Made by a program: the position numbers and the translations under genes. Shown piece after piece: positions 48,104 to 59,535 of a stretch of 64,000 nt of DNA. Every line of letters begins with the position of its first letter. Positions within the stretch are counted from its first letter, which is position 1. This DNA is from Ariolimax columbianus (Eukaryota > Mollusca > Gastropoda > Stylommatophora > Arionidae). The DNA lies in contig JAVGWX010000013.1 of the NCBI GenBank assembly GCA_036924085.1, positions 67,587,859 to 67,651,858 of the forward strand, written 5' to 3'. The notes under the pieces are model-generated. The model was not told where the DNA came from. It saw only the letters and a list, made by a program, of their open reading frames with translations, and did no database searches.

Positions 48104-48506
48104 TTCTTCTTCTTCTTCTTCGTACGCAGTCAGACAGTAACCATTATTTTTTCGAAAAAGGCGGCGGTCATCCTGAGGCTCTCGCCACTGCCATAGAGCT
48201 TGTCTTGCAGTTCCACTGGTAATGGCCACATCTGCTCTCTCTGGTCCTCGTATGTCGGGCAGTTCTGCAGCAGATGTTCAGCGGTCATTTTACCAGTACC
48301 GCACGGGCATTCGTCGGTACACCCTATCTTCAATTTGTTGAATAGGTGGTACCTCAGTCTGTTGTGGCCAGTGCGAAGTCTGAAGACAACGACCTGCTCT
48401 CTTCGGTTCAACTGGTAATAGGCATCGTTTTTGGTGTAACCAGTATGTTCGGTTTCCCATTTGGTCATGTATCTGGCTTTGATAAGCCGTTTTGACTCTT
48501 CGTACG
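48104..48506 (-). mobile_element. RNase H LINE, family 1, 5'-truncated, (GAA)n tail
   Basis: Minus strand encodes YEESKRLIKARYMTKWETEH, VVVFRLRTGHNRLRYHLFNK LK, DECPCGTGKMTAEHLLQNCP TY and stops at FFEKIMVTV, identical in layout to the 53748 copy. It is flanked by the 15-bp repeat tcctttttgggatac at 48089-48103 and 48507-48521. The frame is intact in what remains. Confidence 0.9.
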
Positions 48507-48719
48507 TCCTTTTTGGGATACAAACCCAATAGCTAATACTGCGCACATATGACAATAAATAATGTGGTTGCAGAGTACAAAGAAGACCGTGCTTAAAAAG
48601 GAAAATAGATTTCAGAACAGAAATGCCACAAAAGCGTACAACAGCAAACGTAACAATACCTGGTCTTAGAGTGGGAACTTCTGCTTCCGTCAACACTCTC
48701 GAAAACCTTGTCGCTACAC

Positions 48720-49020
48720 TCTGCTAGGCCGACATTAGTCCACCTTTTGATGTTGCTCTACCCAGTTATATCATTGCCAGCCTCCTATCTTGACGGTACA
48801 CTCTACCAAACCAATATTAGTCCACCTTTTGATGCTACTTCCCATGTATAACGCTGCCTCCTCTTGTCCTCCGACCTTCAACCTTCCCCTCCAGTATTGG
48901 TGTCAATAAAGTATCGTGTCTTTTTATATGACCAAACTATTTGACTTGCCTAATTTCATGTTCACTGCCCATACCTATTCTCACCAGGACATCGCTATTT
49001 GTTTGCGACACATTCATCTT
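48720..49020 (-). pseudogene. LINE 3' end fragment
   Basis: Minus strand reads KDTILYLHQYWRGRLKVGGQ EEAALYMGSSIKRWTNIGL, related to 52060-52200 (KTILKGKVEGRLTGGGQRYK W...IKRWTGI). The SIKRWT block is partly duplicated. Confidence 0.55.
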
Positions 49021-49950
49021 ATAATCACATTCCTAGGGCCTCTATTTTGTTCTCCAGCTGTTTGTTCATAGTCCGATTAATAATGTTGAACATATATAAG
49101 ACATGATGAATCTGATATTTAATGTATAGGTTATTTGCTTTGTTATTTTTAAATTTAATGTAATGATGTTTAGGCCAATATAGTCCCATAGAGAAACACT
49201 GCCGTAGGAGATTAAGTGTTGTAATATGTCTGAGGATAGATGACAAGTTTTCTTCCGTTAGTGTGAAGTTTGTCGTCTGTTTACAGCTGGTTAGACAGGA
49301 GCGTGTCGGGAGTGAAGATATAAAACCTTAGCCTTTTACTGCCAGAAGCTATAGCTCTAACCTTTCTTAAACCCAGACTCAACACGGCAGAAAAGAAGAA
49401 TGAACTTTCATCCCCCAGGTACGGCACTCGGTAGCCAACACTAATAGAAGAAATTACTATAGAACACGAGATAGACACCAAGGCAGATCGATTGATTGTT
49501 GTTGTTGTTGTAGTAATTATCTTCTGTGACTGGCGGAAAATATGATCCACATACCGATCCATCAGTGAGATGCAGAAAGGTTTTTCTATAATGTTGGCCA
49601 AAAAAAAGAGCTCCAAGAAGAAGTTTAATTGAAAGCCTTTGGCATAATACTGGACACTTTACAAACTGGTGCGTAAGAGGGAACAGCTAGGCACACATCT
49701 CTTTGTGAAGGTACAACGTCATGGAAGGTATCCATAAAAGTAGCCGCTGAACAAACGAAAGCCTAAAAATATCTAGTGAAATGAACCCTTCACATCAGAG
49801 CAGATTCCCTACCAACACTGCCATGGCCTGTCCAGAAACTCATCAGTTACTTTCGAACTTATAGACTAACTGAATACCAACGGAAGAACAGACCATTATC
49901 ATCTCGATGAACGATCATTAATCAAGATCCCTGAGCGAATACTTCTTCTG
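49021..49950. other. No recognised feature
   Basis: Unique-looking sequence; a minus-strand frame at 49281-49616 has no recognisable motif. Confidence 0.35.
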
Positions 49951-49954
49951 TGGT

Positions 49955-50910
49955 CTTCTTCTTCTTCTTCTTCCTCTTCTCCTTCTTTGTTCATCCTCAG
50001 ATCAAGGTCCCAGTTTCTCTTACAAAGGACACCGTTGTTTGTAAGGCTGTTTTATCTTTATAAATCTTTTGTCTCATATCTGTCTTACGAGGCCAATATT
50101 GTTCTCTCTCTTCATTCGTGAGCGTGCATCTTTGATGTGTTCCACGGTCATGATATGCTCTCCACATGGGCACCTGTCATGGCATGCTCCCCACATGGGC
50201 ACCTGTCATCTGTCCCAATCCTCATTTTGTTGTAAAGATAATCCTTGATTCGGTTATGCCCAGTTCTCAGTCTGAAGATGATGACTTGAATGACGTAAGT
50301 TTAAGTAGCTGTCTTCTTTTCGGAAGTCGGGGTGTTGATCAACCCATTTTACCAAGAAGTTGGCTTTAATTATGATCTTGGCCTCATTATATGTGATTCT
50401 CAGGTCTGTTTGTGGGGATGCTCCTCCACTCTTTGCTAGTTTGTCTGCAGCTTCATTGCCTTCAATATTGCAGTGGGATGGGATCCACTGTATGACCAAA
50501 CGTGGGTGTTCTGCTGAGAGCTGTGTCAGAGAGAACATACATTGCTCGAGATCTTCATCTTTGTGTTGTTTTAACGTTTCTAATACTGACGCGGCATCAG
50601 TCAGAAATATTATGTTTTCTTGGTGGATATCTTTATCTTGGATTACAAGCTCAACTGCGGCATTGAGTGCCTCTGCTTCTACATGGAAATTATTGGAATA
50701 TGTTCTCGTTGTTAATATTCGAGTTTTTCCTTCTCCATTCCTTAGTCTGTAATAGACCCCTCCACCTCCATTGGATGTGGCTTTGTTAGATGAGCTATCT
50801 GTACATACTTTCCTAAGATATTCTTCTGTGATAAATTTCCTGTCTGAATCTGTCTGAGTTCCCTTTTTCCCTATTCCCTCTTTGGTTTCTACCATCTAAG
50901 GGGACTTGGC
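49955..50910 (-). pseudogene. RNase H LINE, third family, 5'-truncated
   Basis: The minus-strand frame 50895-50254 covers most of RNase HI: FHVEAEALNAAVELVI (Glu), IIFLTDAASVLETLK (Asp), VIQWIPSHCNIEGNEAADKL A (His and Asp). The first catalytic Asp block is degenerate (TDSSSNKATSNGGGG). After a frameshift come RLRTGHNRIKDYLYNKMRIG and DDRCPCGEH, with a short internal duplication around 50150-50215. The (GAA)n tail is at 49955-49990. Confidence 0.8.
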
Positions 50911-51119
50911 TGTTTTCCATGGGGGGATTTGGGATGTTTGTTTAGCATCTCTAACCACTCACTGGCTTATGATTTGGTCTGCTCTTGCATGTTCTTTCTG
51001 CGGTCTTGATAACAGTCCTCTGAGTTTGGAAATTTTCATTCTGATCCCGGTCAGAAGTGTGACAAATTCTTGCTCTTTCCCGACCACAGTGGGAGCACAT
51101 GTACCCGGTGTTGTGTAAT

Positions 51120-51885
51120 GTAAAGTGTTAGTGTCAAGTGTTAGTGTCAAGTGTTAGTGTCAAGTGTTAGTGCCAAGTGTTAGTGCCAAGTGTTAGTGTC
51201 AAGTGTTAGTGTCAAGTGTTAGTGTCAAGTGTTAGTGCCAAGTGTTAGTGCCAAGTGTTAGTGTCAAGTGTTAGTGTCAAGTGTTAGTGTCAAGTGTTAG
51301 TGCTAAGTGTTAGTGTCAAGTGTTAGTGCCAAGTGTTAGTGCCAAGTGTTAGTTTCAAGTGTTAGTGTCAAGTGTTAGTGCCAAGTGTTAGTGCCAAGTG
51401 TTAGTGTTAAGTGTTAGTGCCAAGTGTTAGTGCTAAGTGTTAGTGTTAAGTGTTAGTGTCAAGTGTTAGTGCCAAGTGTTAGTGCCAAGTGTTAGTGTTA
51501 AGTGTTAGTGTCAAGTGTTAGTGCCAAGTGTTAGTGCCAAGTGTTAGTGCCAAGTGTTAGTGTTAAGTGTTAATGTGCAGTGTTAGTGTGCAGTGTTAGT
51601 GCCAAGTGTTAGTGTCAAGTGTTAGTGTCAAGTGTTAGTGCCAAGTGTTAGTGCCAAATGTTAGTGCCAAGTGTTAGTGCCAAGTGTTAGTGTCAAGTGT
51701 TAGTGTGCAGTGTTAGTGTCAAGTGTTAGTGCCAAGTGTTAGTGCCAAGTGCTAGTGTCAAATGTTAGTGCCAAGTGTTAGTGTCAAGTGTTAGTGCCAA
51801 GTGTTAGTGCCAAGTGTTAGTGTCAAGTGTTAGTGTCAAGTGTTAGTGTCAAGTGTTAGTGTCAAGTGTTAGTGTCAAGTGTTGA
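51120..51885. repeat. 13-bp minisatellite, about 58 units
   Basis: Unit agtgtcaagtgtt with agtgccaagtgtt and agtgttaagtgtt variants and a few gtgcagtgtt shorter units. Confidence 0.95.
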
Positions 51886-52039
51886 GACAACGTGTCTAAG
51901 TAGCTGGACTGATAGATCGACAGTTGGCATCGGACAAGTTATTTAGCACGATGCCACGATCCAAGAGTCTAAACTTTCATCTCCCCATGACGATTTCCCA
52001 AAACAAAACCGAATCTCATGTTCCGATGTTCCGACGAGA

Positions 52040-52204
52040 GTAGGCGTGCGTATTGACAGAAATTAAATGTAGCCAAGTGAAATATTTTGGGCATATAAAA
52101 ATGTAGGATACTTTATTGAAAACAATACTGAAAGGTAAGGTTGAAGGTCGGCTAACAGGAGGCGGGCAGCGCTATAAGTGGAAGAGCAACATCAAAAGAT
52201 GGAC
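52040..52204 (+). pseudogene. LINE 3' end fragment
   Basis: VKYFGHIKM, KTILKGKVEGRLTGGGQRYK W, IKRWTGIEM; same family as 48720. It runs straight into the family 3 SINE. Confidence 0.6.
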
Positions 52205-52550
52205 TGGGATTGAGATGCTGAGCAGCGCATGAGCTGCAGATGGTCAGCGACCCATAGCTGACTGCTAGCGTCAGACCCTTCTATACCTACACGCGGTGAT
52301 CCTAGATTACAGGCTGACAGGCTGCAACCAAGCAGACTGGCTAAGGAGAAGGGATCGAAGAGAGAATGCTAACCCGGTACTAAAAAAATACTTGCTGAAG
52401 TCGGATGTGTTGGACCGAAAGGTGCAAATATCGGAGTTGTGCTGTAAACTACGACACAGCGCATTCCGTTTTCTGGACTACATTCTGCTACTTAGGCCCG
52501 TGTCAGGGTTTGGTAGCGGGAGATTGATAACGAACGAAGCCGAGCCAAAC
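52205..52550 (+). mobile_element. SINE-like repeat, family 3, long copy
   Basis: gatgctgagcagcgcatgag, gcgacccatagctgactgct, cgcggtgatcctagattaca, ttgctgaagtcggatgtgtt, gtaaactacgacacagcgca and the end gtcagggtttggtagcggga. This copy shows the full order of parts. Confidence 0.8.
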
Positions 52551-53084
52551 CCAAAAGCTGGACTAATAACAGTCTCGCAGATTGTACCGTCAAGACAAGA
52601 GACAAACACTATTGAAGGCCCATTGTAGCCAGCCTCCGTTGATTTAATTGTTAGTGAAAAGATTACATAGATTAAAACAAGCGTTGGAAAACACAGTTTA
52701 GCTGTGGTGACTGTTGTGTGGAATGGAGTACTGGCCTTCATTGGGCAGCCTCTAAACGTGTTCAAGGTTTATAGTGAACAGTTTCGTCCTCGAAGTCGTG
52801 GCGCTCAATTTGTATTAAGCAGGTAGCAATTTACAGCCGTGTAACTTAAGCGTTTCGGACTGAGACACCAGCCACTTTGCCCGTAGCGACAACCACTCAA
52901 CCCGTTTGTGGTTATCTGTGTCTTTTACAACATTAAACCTTCCATTTTGGAAGAATCGCACATTTTAAACTGAACAAAATTCCCCACCTCCATTTTGTTT
53001 CGCGATAAATAAATCTAGAAAAAAGGATACACATAATATGGGAGGAAAAAAAGAAAAGAAAACTTTGGATATTTAGTTTGCAGC
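52551..53084. other. No recognised feature
   Basis: Unique-looking sequence. Confidence 0.35.
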
Positions 53085-53240
53085 CCGCGCGAAACGCCAT
53101 GTTATGGCAAGCTATTAAATGCGGGTTGTAGAACGCGCGGGCGGTCTAATTGTAACTAGCGCCATATTCTGACGTAGCTAATCAACGAGTCTGATTACCC
53201 AAATCTAGAGAAATACTCATATCTTGAGACTAGTTCCGGT
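53085..53240. promoter_or_regulatory. Candidate CpG-rich regulatory patch with paired TAAT sites
   Basis: This is a non-repetitive patch 14 kb downstream of Vsx with CpG-rich runs (cccgcgcg, gaacgcgcgggcgg) followed by TCTAATTGTAACTAG and an inverted pair TAATC...GATTA. It resembles the intron 2 island in composition. No gene is visible next to it. It could be a distal element or just unique intergenic DNA. Confidence 0.25.
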
Positions 53241-53424
53241 AGGCGCAAGTATACAGTCTGGATAAATTGTATATCCGGCGAAGCACGGTGTCATGCACGT
53301 GGCATAATCAAGTATTTTTATTTTCGTTTTATGTTTCAGCTGTTTTAGTTTCGTTTCTTGTTTTGTAGTTGAAACAATATGTTTAAAAAGGTGTATGGGT
53401 GTATGTCTAAGGCACGAGAGGGTT

Positions 53425-53747
53425 CATTCTTAACCTGAGAAATGAGATGCCTGCATATGGCCGACGGCATCACGAGAAAGATTGAGAAACCCATGAACCA
53501 AATACATGCCCTATACACAAAGTATAGTCCATGCTTCATCGACAAAACGCGATGTGAACATAAATTAAAAGTAGGTTGTGGGGAAATAGATCAGGTCACA
53601 CATTTTGAATATCTGGGCTCCACAATTGACAAAAGTGGCGACTTGCTCGAAAGAAATCAGAAGAAGACTAGCCATGGCAATGCAGAAACTGAACAGCCTG
53701 AAGAAATTATGGCAGGGCACCAACAAAATGATAAAAGTAAAAGTCTT
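53425..53747 (+). pseudogene. LINE family A, left part of a split copy
   Basis: Encodes LKVGCGEIDQVTHFEYLGST IDKSGDLLERNQKKT, the reverse transcriptase YLG block. The last 141 bp (53607-53747) recur exactly at 54964-55104. Confidence 0.8.
53607..53747 (+). repeat. 141-bp direct repeat, left copy (target-site duplication)
   Basis: Runs from gaatatctgggctccac to gtaaaagtctt and is identical base for base with 54964-55104. The first 3-4 bases overlap the GAA tail and are ambiguous. Confidence 0.9.
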
Positions 53748-54963
53748 GTAGAATTGTAGAACTTGAAAAGATTACAAAACTGCAATCCATGACCGACAGA
53801 AGAGACTGCAGAGCCCAGCTGCAGTCAGAGAAACTCCGAAGACTGACGGACCATCCAATGTACCAGAGGCTAAACAATCTGGGAACTGGGAAACTAAAGC
53901 GGAGAAACTTTGCAGAAATAGCCAAAGCAAAGATGCACGAAGATCCCATAAACGCACTAACAACACCAAAACCCATCAATACTGTACGAAAACCTACTTG
54001 GAGGCAGGATATATTTCCAGAGGTGGTAGAAAATATACCAGGTATTGCAAACAAAAACTGCCAGACCGAAAAAGAAAGGAGAGACACTACCCTAAGCTTC
54101 ATAACGAAAAGCTACCCAAGCATGTACTGGACCCATGCATACACCGACGGTTCTGTAACAAACACTACACAGAACGGAGGGGCAGGAGCATTCCTGAACC
54201 TACCAAATGGCAGAAAAATAACACTGTCATTCGCTACTGGTAAGTACACGAGCAATTTCAGAGCAGAGGCAGAGGCACTGAGGGCGGCAGTGGAAGAAAT
54301 GGCAACACACAGTGAAAATGAGAGCCATATAGTCCTGCTGACAGATGCTCTCGAAGTAGTCACAGCGCTAAAAAGCCAGAAAAACACTGAGCTTAATGAC
54401 TTAAGAGCAGCACTCTGCAAACTGTGCCAACAGTCCGCACCAAAAAGGGTAGTGGTACAGTGGGTTCCGTCACACTGCAACATCCAAGGCAACGAGGAGG
54501 CAGACAGACTGGCAAAAGAAGGTGCAAGGCTACCACAAATAGATACCAGTATGACGTACGAAGAGTCAAAACGGCTTATCAAAGCCAGGTACATGTCCAA
54601 ATGGGAAACCGAACATACTGGTTACACCAAAAACGATGCCTATTACCAGTTGAACCGAAGAGAGCAGGTCGTTGTCTTCAGACTTCGCACTGGCCACAAC
54701 AGACTGAGGTACCACCTCTTCAACAAATTGAAGATAGGGTGTACCGACGAATGCCCGTTCGGTACTGGTAAAATGACCACTGAACATCTGCTGCAGAACT
54801 GCCCGACATACGAGGATCAGAGAGAGCAGATGTGGCCATTGCCAGTGGAACTGCAAGACAAGCTCTATGGTAGTGGCGAGAGTCTCAGGATGACCGCCGC
54901 TTTTTTCGAAAAAATAATGGTTACTGTCTGACTGTGTACGCAGAAGAAGAAGAAGAAGAAGAA
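53748..54963 (+). mobile_element. RNase H LINE, family 1, young 5'-truncated copy
   Basis: An intact 380-codon frame (53789-54931) covers a linker, a full RNase HI domain and the C-terminal zinc region. RNase H residues are D120 (AYTDGSV), E160/E162 (FRAEAEALRAAV), D186 (LLTDALEVV), H229 and D239 (VPSHCNIQGNEEADRLAK). The zinc region reads DECPFGTGKMTTEHLLQNCP, where the two other copies have CPCG, so one Cys is Phe here. The upstream reverse transcriptase and endonuclease are missing. It ends with (GAA)n at 54941-54966. Confidence 0.92.
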
Positions 54964-55104
54964 GAATATCTGGGCTCCACAATTGACAAAAGTGGCGACT
55001 TGCTCGAAAGAAATCAGAAGAAGACTAGCCATGGCAATGCAGAAACTGAACAGCCTGAAGAAATTATGGCAGGGCACCAACAAAATGATAAAAGTAAAAG
55101 TCTT
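54964..55104 (+). repeat. 141-bp direct repeat, right copy
   Basis: Exact copy of 53607-53747, directly after the (GAA)n tail. The family A element continues from 55105. Confidence 0.9.
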
Positions 55105-55545
55105 TAGAGCCTGTATTTTTTTCTGTGGCAGCTTATGGCTGTGAAGCATGGACGATTACCACAATTTCGAGACAGAATAGAATCCTTCGAGTCAAAATGT
55201 TATAGAAAGATCCTCAGAATACCCTGGACAGAGAAAAAAACACAAATCTAGACATTCGGCAAGAGTTGAGCATAGAGGAGAACTGGTTTATCAATTCCAT
55301 TTTGGTCAGAAAAGTGAAATACTTTGGTCACATCAAGAGACACAACGGTCTTGAGAGGACAGTGATGGAAGGTATGGTGCCAGGCAAAAGAGGAAGGGGT
55401 AGACCAAGAAGACGATGGCACCAAGATATCCAGGGATGCCTGAGTATGACAGTGGCGGAGGCTGGAGTTTTGGCAAGGGAACGAGTTTCTTTCAGACAGA
55501 CTGTGATGGGAGCGACGTTCTATAAAGGGCATGCTACATGATGAT
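55105..55545 (+). pseudogene. LINE family A, right part of the split copy, (ATG)n end
   Basis: The frame 55266-55541 encodes VKYFGHIKRHNGLERTVMEG, GKRGRGRPRRRWHQDIQGCL and FRQTVMGATFYKGHAT-stop, then atgatgatg. The segment 55105-55265 is frameshifted. This is the best-preserved family A 3' end. Confidence 0.85.
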
Positions 55546-55749
55546 GATGTTGTCTTTGGGATTGGAGATGCCGTTTATTTATAGATTTCTCCTCCATTGT
55601 TCTTTATTGCTCATCTATTCAGGCAAGTATCTTTGTTCGCAGGCTTCAGTTGTTTTGTTACTGTTTGTAGAGTTGTTACTCCCGACTTGATCCCTTCTTA
55701 GCCAGTTTGTTATCGCCAGGTGCATAAAGTGTTCGAGGGTTCATTGCAT

Positions 55750-56290
55750 AACTAGTCTGACGTCATGTGATAAGTTGGTAGGCATCTAGCGATATTTGGG
55801 CACGTTCAATGACTTCATGTGATAATTTGGTAGGCATCTAGTGATATTTGGGCACGTTCAATGACTTCATGTGATAATTTGGTAGGCATCTAGTGATATT
55901 TGGGCACGTTCAATGACTTCATGTGATAAGTTGGTAGGCATCTAGTAATATTTGGGCACGTTCAATGACTTCATGTGATAATTTGGTAGGCATCTAGTGA
56001 TATTTGGGCACGTTCAATGACTTCATGTGATAAGTTGGTGGGCATCTAGTGATATTTGGGCACGTTCAATGACTTCATGTGATAATTTGGTAGGCATCTA
56101 GTGATATTTGGGCACGTTCAATGACTTCATGTCATAAGGTGGTAGGCATCTAGTGATATTTGGGCACGTTCAATGACTTCATGTGATAAGTTGGTAGGCA
56201 TCTAGTGATATTTGGGCACGTTCAATGACTTCATGTGATAAGTTGGTGGGCATCTAGTGATATTTGGGCACGGTCAATGACTTCAAGCTT
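55750..56290. repeat. 52-bp minisatellite, about 10 units
   Basis: Unit gttcaatgacttcatgtgat aatttggtaggcatctagtg atatttgggcac. Confidence 0.95.
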
Positions 56291-56399
56291 ACAACGACTA
56301 TCATCATCTAGAGCAGTGCTCTTCAATCTGTGCACTAGCGCCTACTAGTGAGCGATTTCAGGTTTCTGGTTGTCGGTGGCAGGATAATGACATTCTGTA

Positions 56400-56945
56400 T
56401 TAGAAACATATTTGCATTATTATGGCAATGCAGAAGCTACACAACTTTAAGAATCTGTGGCAGAATTCAAGCAAACCAACGAAAGTGACAATTTTGCAAA
56501 TCTGTGTTTTAAATTAGGCAGTAAACGCTTGGGAAACATGGCCAATTAGCAAAACCTCAATTGAGAGAATCGAGTCCTACGTGTTGAAATGTTATAGAAA
56601 GGTTCTCAGAATACTATGGACCGAAAAAAAAGAAGAATGCATACATTCGACAGGAGTTGGGCATAGAGGAGAGAGAACTGGTTCATAAATTCCATCGTAA
56701 ACAAAAAGTTGAAATAGTTGGGCCACATCACAAGACAGAATCGTCTTGAGAGAAAAGTAACAGAAGATATGGTGCCGGGAAAGAGAAGCAGAGGAAGGCT
56801 AAAATGGCATTCGCATCAAGATGTCAAGGAATACTTGGTCATGACTCTGGAGCAGGTTGGAAATTTGGCAAGAGGTCGAGTTTCTTTCAGAAAGATATGC
56901 CAAATGATGTTGATAATGTACTACAAACACTCAAAATACACAGAC
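56400..56945 (+). pseudogene. LINE family A, old copy
   Basis: AMQKLHNFKNLWQNSSKPTK, MLKCYRKVLRILWTEKK, then VGPHHKTESS/GHITRQNRLERKVTED MVPGKRSRGRLKWHSHQDVK and LARGRVSFRKICQMMLIMYY. Same order as 55105 but with frameshifts. Confidence 0.75.
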
Positions 56946-58064
56946 ACAGTTAGAGATCGCGAAATTTTCTTCAATTTTGATTTTAGTGGACGGCAAGGAA
57001 CGTTTACCCTCACGAAAGTTACAAAAGTGGGCGCCAAGTATAAACAGGTAGACGAGCCCTGTTCTAGAGCTTCAAGGACGTACAAAGAGTCGTTAGCGAT
57101 AACAACGTTTTGGGCCGTTGATGGGAAATCATGAAATGGTCTTCGAGTGGTATTCGTTTGGTAAGCGAGTTAGTTAGCAACTTCATCTTGCAAAACAAGT
57201 TGGTACAAACTGTAAAAGCATTTAAATTTCTTTGCCGCGGAGTTTCTGTAGAAAATCAATTGTAGGGGTGAACCTACAATCTGACTTAAGAGAAAAGTGA
57301 CCAAAAAAGATGGACATTTTCTAGTAAAAGCTCAGCTGTGAGAGATGTACTTCCCCGCGCAGATGGCGTCACGGATACATTCCCGGATGTAGGGCGTGTC
57401 TTTGGTGTTATGAAAAGTAGACAGGATGAGAGTTTCCGGGGTACAAGATGTCTGACTCTTAGAATCTTGGATTACACGGATCAAATGAACAGCTGACGGC
57501 AGAATGATTATTTAACTCCATCAGCTAATCAAGTGTAATGACGTATTTGTTTATATCCGACCATGTTACGTTCTCTGAGACAGCTAATGAAGGGTTGAAA
57601 GGGTGTGGATATTTGGTGCTCTGTTAGAAATATTTTCCGTGAAGTGTTTGTGGACATATGTTTAAAGTTAGGTAAATGTGTAACAGGTAGAGTTTTAGTT
57701 GGAGAAAAACTGTAATTACAAGTAAATGGCCTAACAACAACTTTTGAGATCTTCATCAGTGGGTTTTGTTCCCTGAATGGCGCCATTCTCGCTAAATTTA
57801 ATATCTGAGGGACAATTTTTCTATCGCAAGCGGCTCATCGACCTCCAAACTTGGTTACTAGAATAAGTCTATAAAGTGTAGTCGACCGATGTGCTGTTTA
57901 CTATATCCCCTCTTGATGTCTGTAATGCCGTTACTCAAAAAAAATATGGGCCAATACAGGGCCAGTAGACATTTCAAAAAATTGTGTTGACAACTTTCAA
58001 CTGCCGTACTTTCGATTTATTTGGTTACCTTAATTCACACTCTTAAATGTTACATATAAGGATC
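56946..58064. other. No gene recognised
   Basis: The minus-strand frame 57529-57786 has no known motif. Its start contains CTGATGAAGATCTC (minus, 57742-57759), similar to Penelope-like 3' ends. Confidence 0.35.
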
Positions 58065-58385
58065 GTATCACGAACTTCGAAATACAACGAAGAGTGGAAA
58101 ACGCAATAGGGCCTTTTGATGATCTGTTCACAGTTATCAAAAGACGAAAGATGGCTTGGCATGCGCACGTCACAAGGTCCAGTGGAATTTCAAATTAAAT
58201 ACTGCATAGTTCCGTACCAGGAAAGAGAGGGCGGGGATGTCCTAGGAAGAGATGGGCAGGCAACATCCCTGAGTGGTCAAATCTTCGTCCTGGTGAGGCA
58301 TGACTGGCGGCAGCGGACAGAGAGAGATGGCGTGGGATTGTGGGAGTGTCTTCAAGTGTGCCCCAACGACCTGATGGGTTAGGTG
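58065..58385 (+). pseudogene. LINE 3' end, same family as 3292
   Basis: RVENAIGPFDDLFTVIKRRK MAWHAHVTRSSG, SVPGKRGRGCPRKRWAGNIP EWSNLRPGEA and AADRERWRGIVGVSSSVPQR PDGL, over two or three frames. The end is then tandemly repeated. Confidence 0.8.
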
Positions 58386-58825
58386 ATGAGCGGACAGAGA
58401 GAGATGGCGTGGAATTGTGGGAGTTTCTTGAAGTGTGACCCAATGACCTGATGGGTTACGGGATGAACGGACAGAGAGAGGTGGTGTGGGATTGTGGGAG
58501 TGTCTTCACAAGACATGTTGGGTTACGTGATGAGCGGACAGAGAGAGATGGTGTGGGATTGTGGGAGTGTCTTCACAAGACATGTTGGGTTACGTGATGA
58601 ACGGACAGAGAGAGATGGCGTGGGTTTGTGGGAATGTCTTCAAGTGTACCCCAACGACCTGATGGGTTAGGTGATGAGCGGACAGAGAGAGATGGTGTGG
58701 GATTGTGGGAGTGTCTTCACAAGACATGTTGGGTTACGTGATGAACGGACAGAGAGAGATGGCGTGGGATTGTGGGAGTGTCTTCAAGTGTGCCCCAACG
58801 ACCTGATGGGTTACCAGATAAACTG
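58313..58825. repeat. About 77-bp minisatellite made of a LINE 3' end
   Basis: The unit starts cggacagagagagatggcgt gggattgtgggagtgtcttc. Full units (77 bp) alternate with shorter ones having cacaagacatgttggg. It ends with the (CTGAA)n tail at 58822-58838. Confidence 0.9.
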
Positions 58826-58849
58826 AACTGAACTGAATTCACACATCGG

Positions 58850-59000
58850 CTGTGATCAATATTGTTGCAGTGATTTGTGTTTTCATTAGTGGTTCCTTAT
58901 CTCTGATGAAGACATTTTAGTCGTAACGTAGGTTTGGTTAGTTTCTATCCCTGAGCGGTATCTAAGCCACACTTGTGTACGTTATCAAGTTGACTTAATA
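58850..59000 (+). mobile_element. Possible Penelope-like 3' end
   Basis: tctctgatgaagacatttta gtcgtaacgtaggtttggtt and ctgagcggtatctaagccac parallel the 26660-26740 end. Confidence 0.4.
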
Positions 59001-59489
59001 CGACCCTCGGTGGGGCTTAAGTTTCGTATCCCTGCCATACGCAAACCGTGTATCCTACTTGATATCGGGTTGATACGTTGGGAATCATATTTTCGCAGCT
59101 TCTCTGAGTGTTTGAACGTCAGGAAAAGCAACATTCCACCGCTTGACAGTTTTCTCTTAAGATAAATCCGGGATAGCCTGGTTTCCTGTCGGAACTAGAT
59201 GCAGGGAACGCCGATTAGAGTGAATATTACATTGGGTTGGAAACATAAACGGAGCAGGAGAGAGATTTGTTTATGAACGAGTTATACATACGGAGGAAAG
59301 AACAGTTATGATGGATGGAATCATTATTCCGAGATGCATGTTAGCTGTTTTTGATATGTCTGGTTTTGATAAGACTGTTGTTTTATTGTTCAATACATGC
59401 ACAGGGTGAATACATTTATTCTTTAGTCTGCACTGAAAATTGTGTTTCGTGGCGAGTTGCGATAGCTTTTCATAAATCCAGAAAGTGCT
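59001..59489. other. No recognised feature
   Basis: Unique-looking sequence. Confidence 0.35.
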
Positions 59490-59535
59490 CATGAGGTGGG
59501 CCGGGGTCCTCCAGGCGGTTGTGTTAGGCTTGGCT
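59490..59535 (+). mobile_element. Dispersed repeat, family 4 fragment
   Basis: ggtgggccggggtcctccag gcggttgtgttaggcttggc matches 262-302. Confidence 0.55.
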
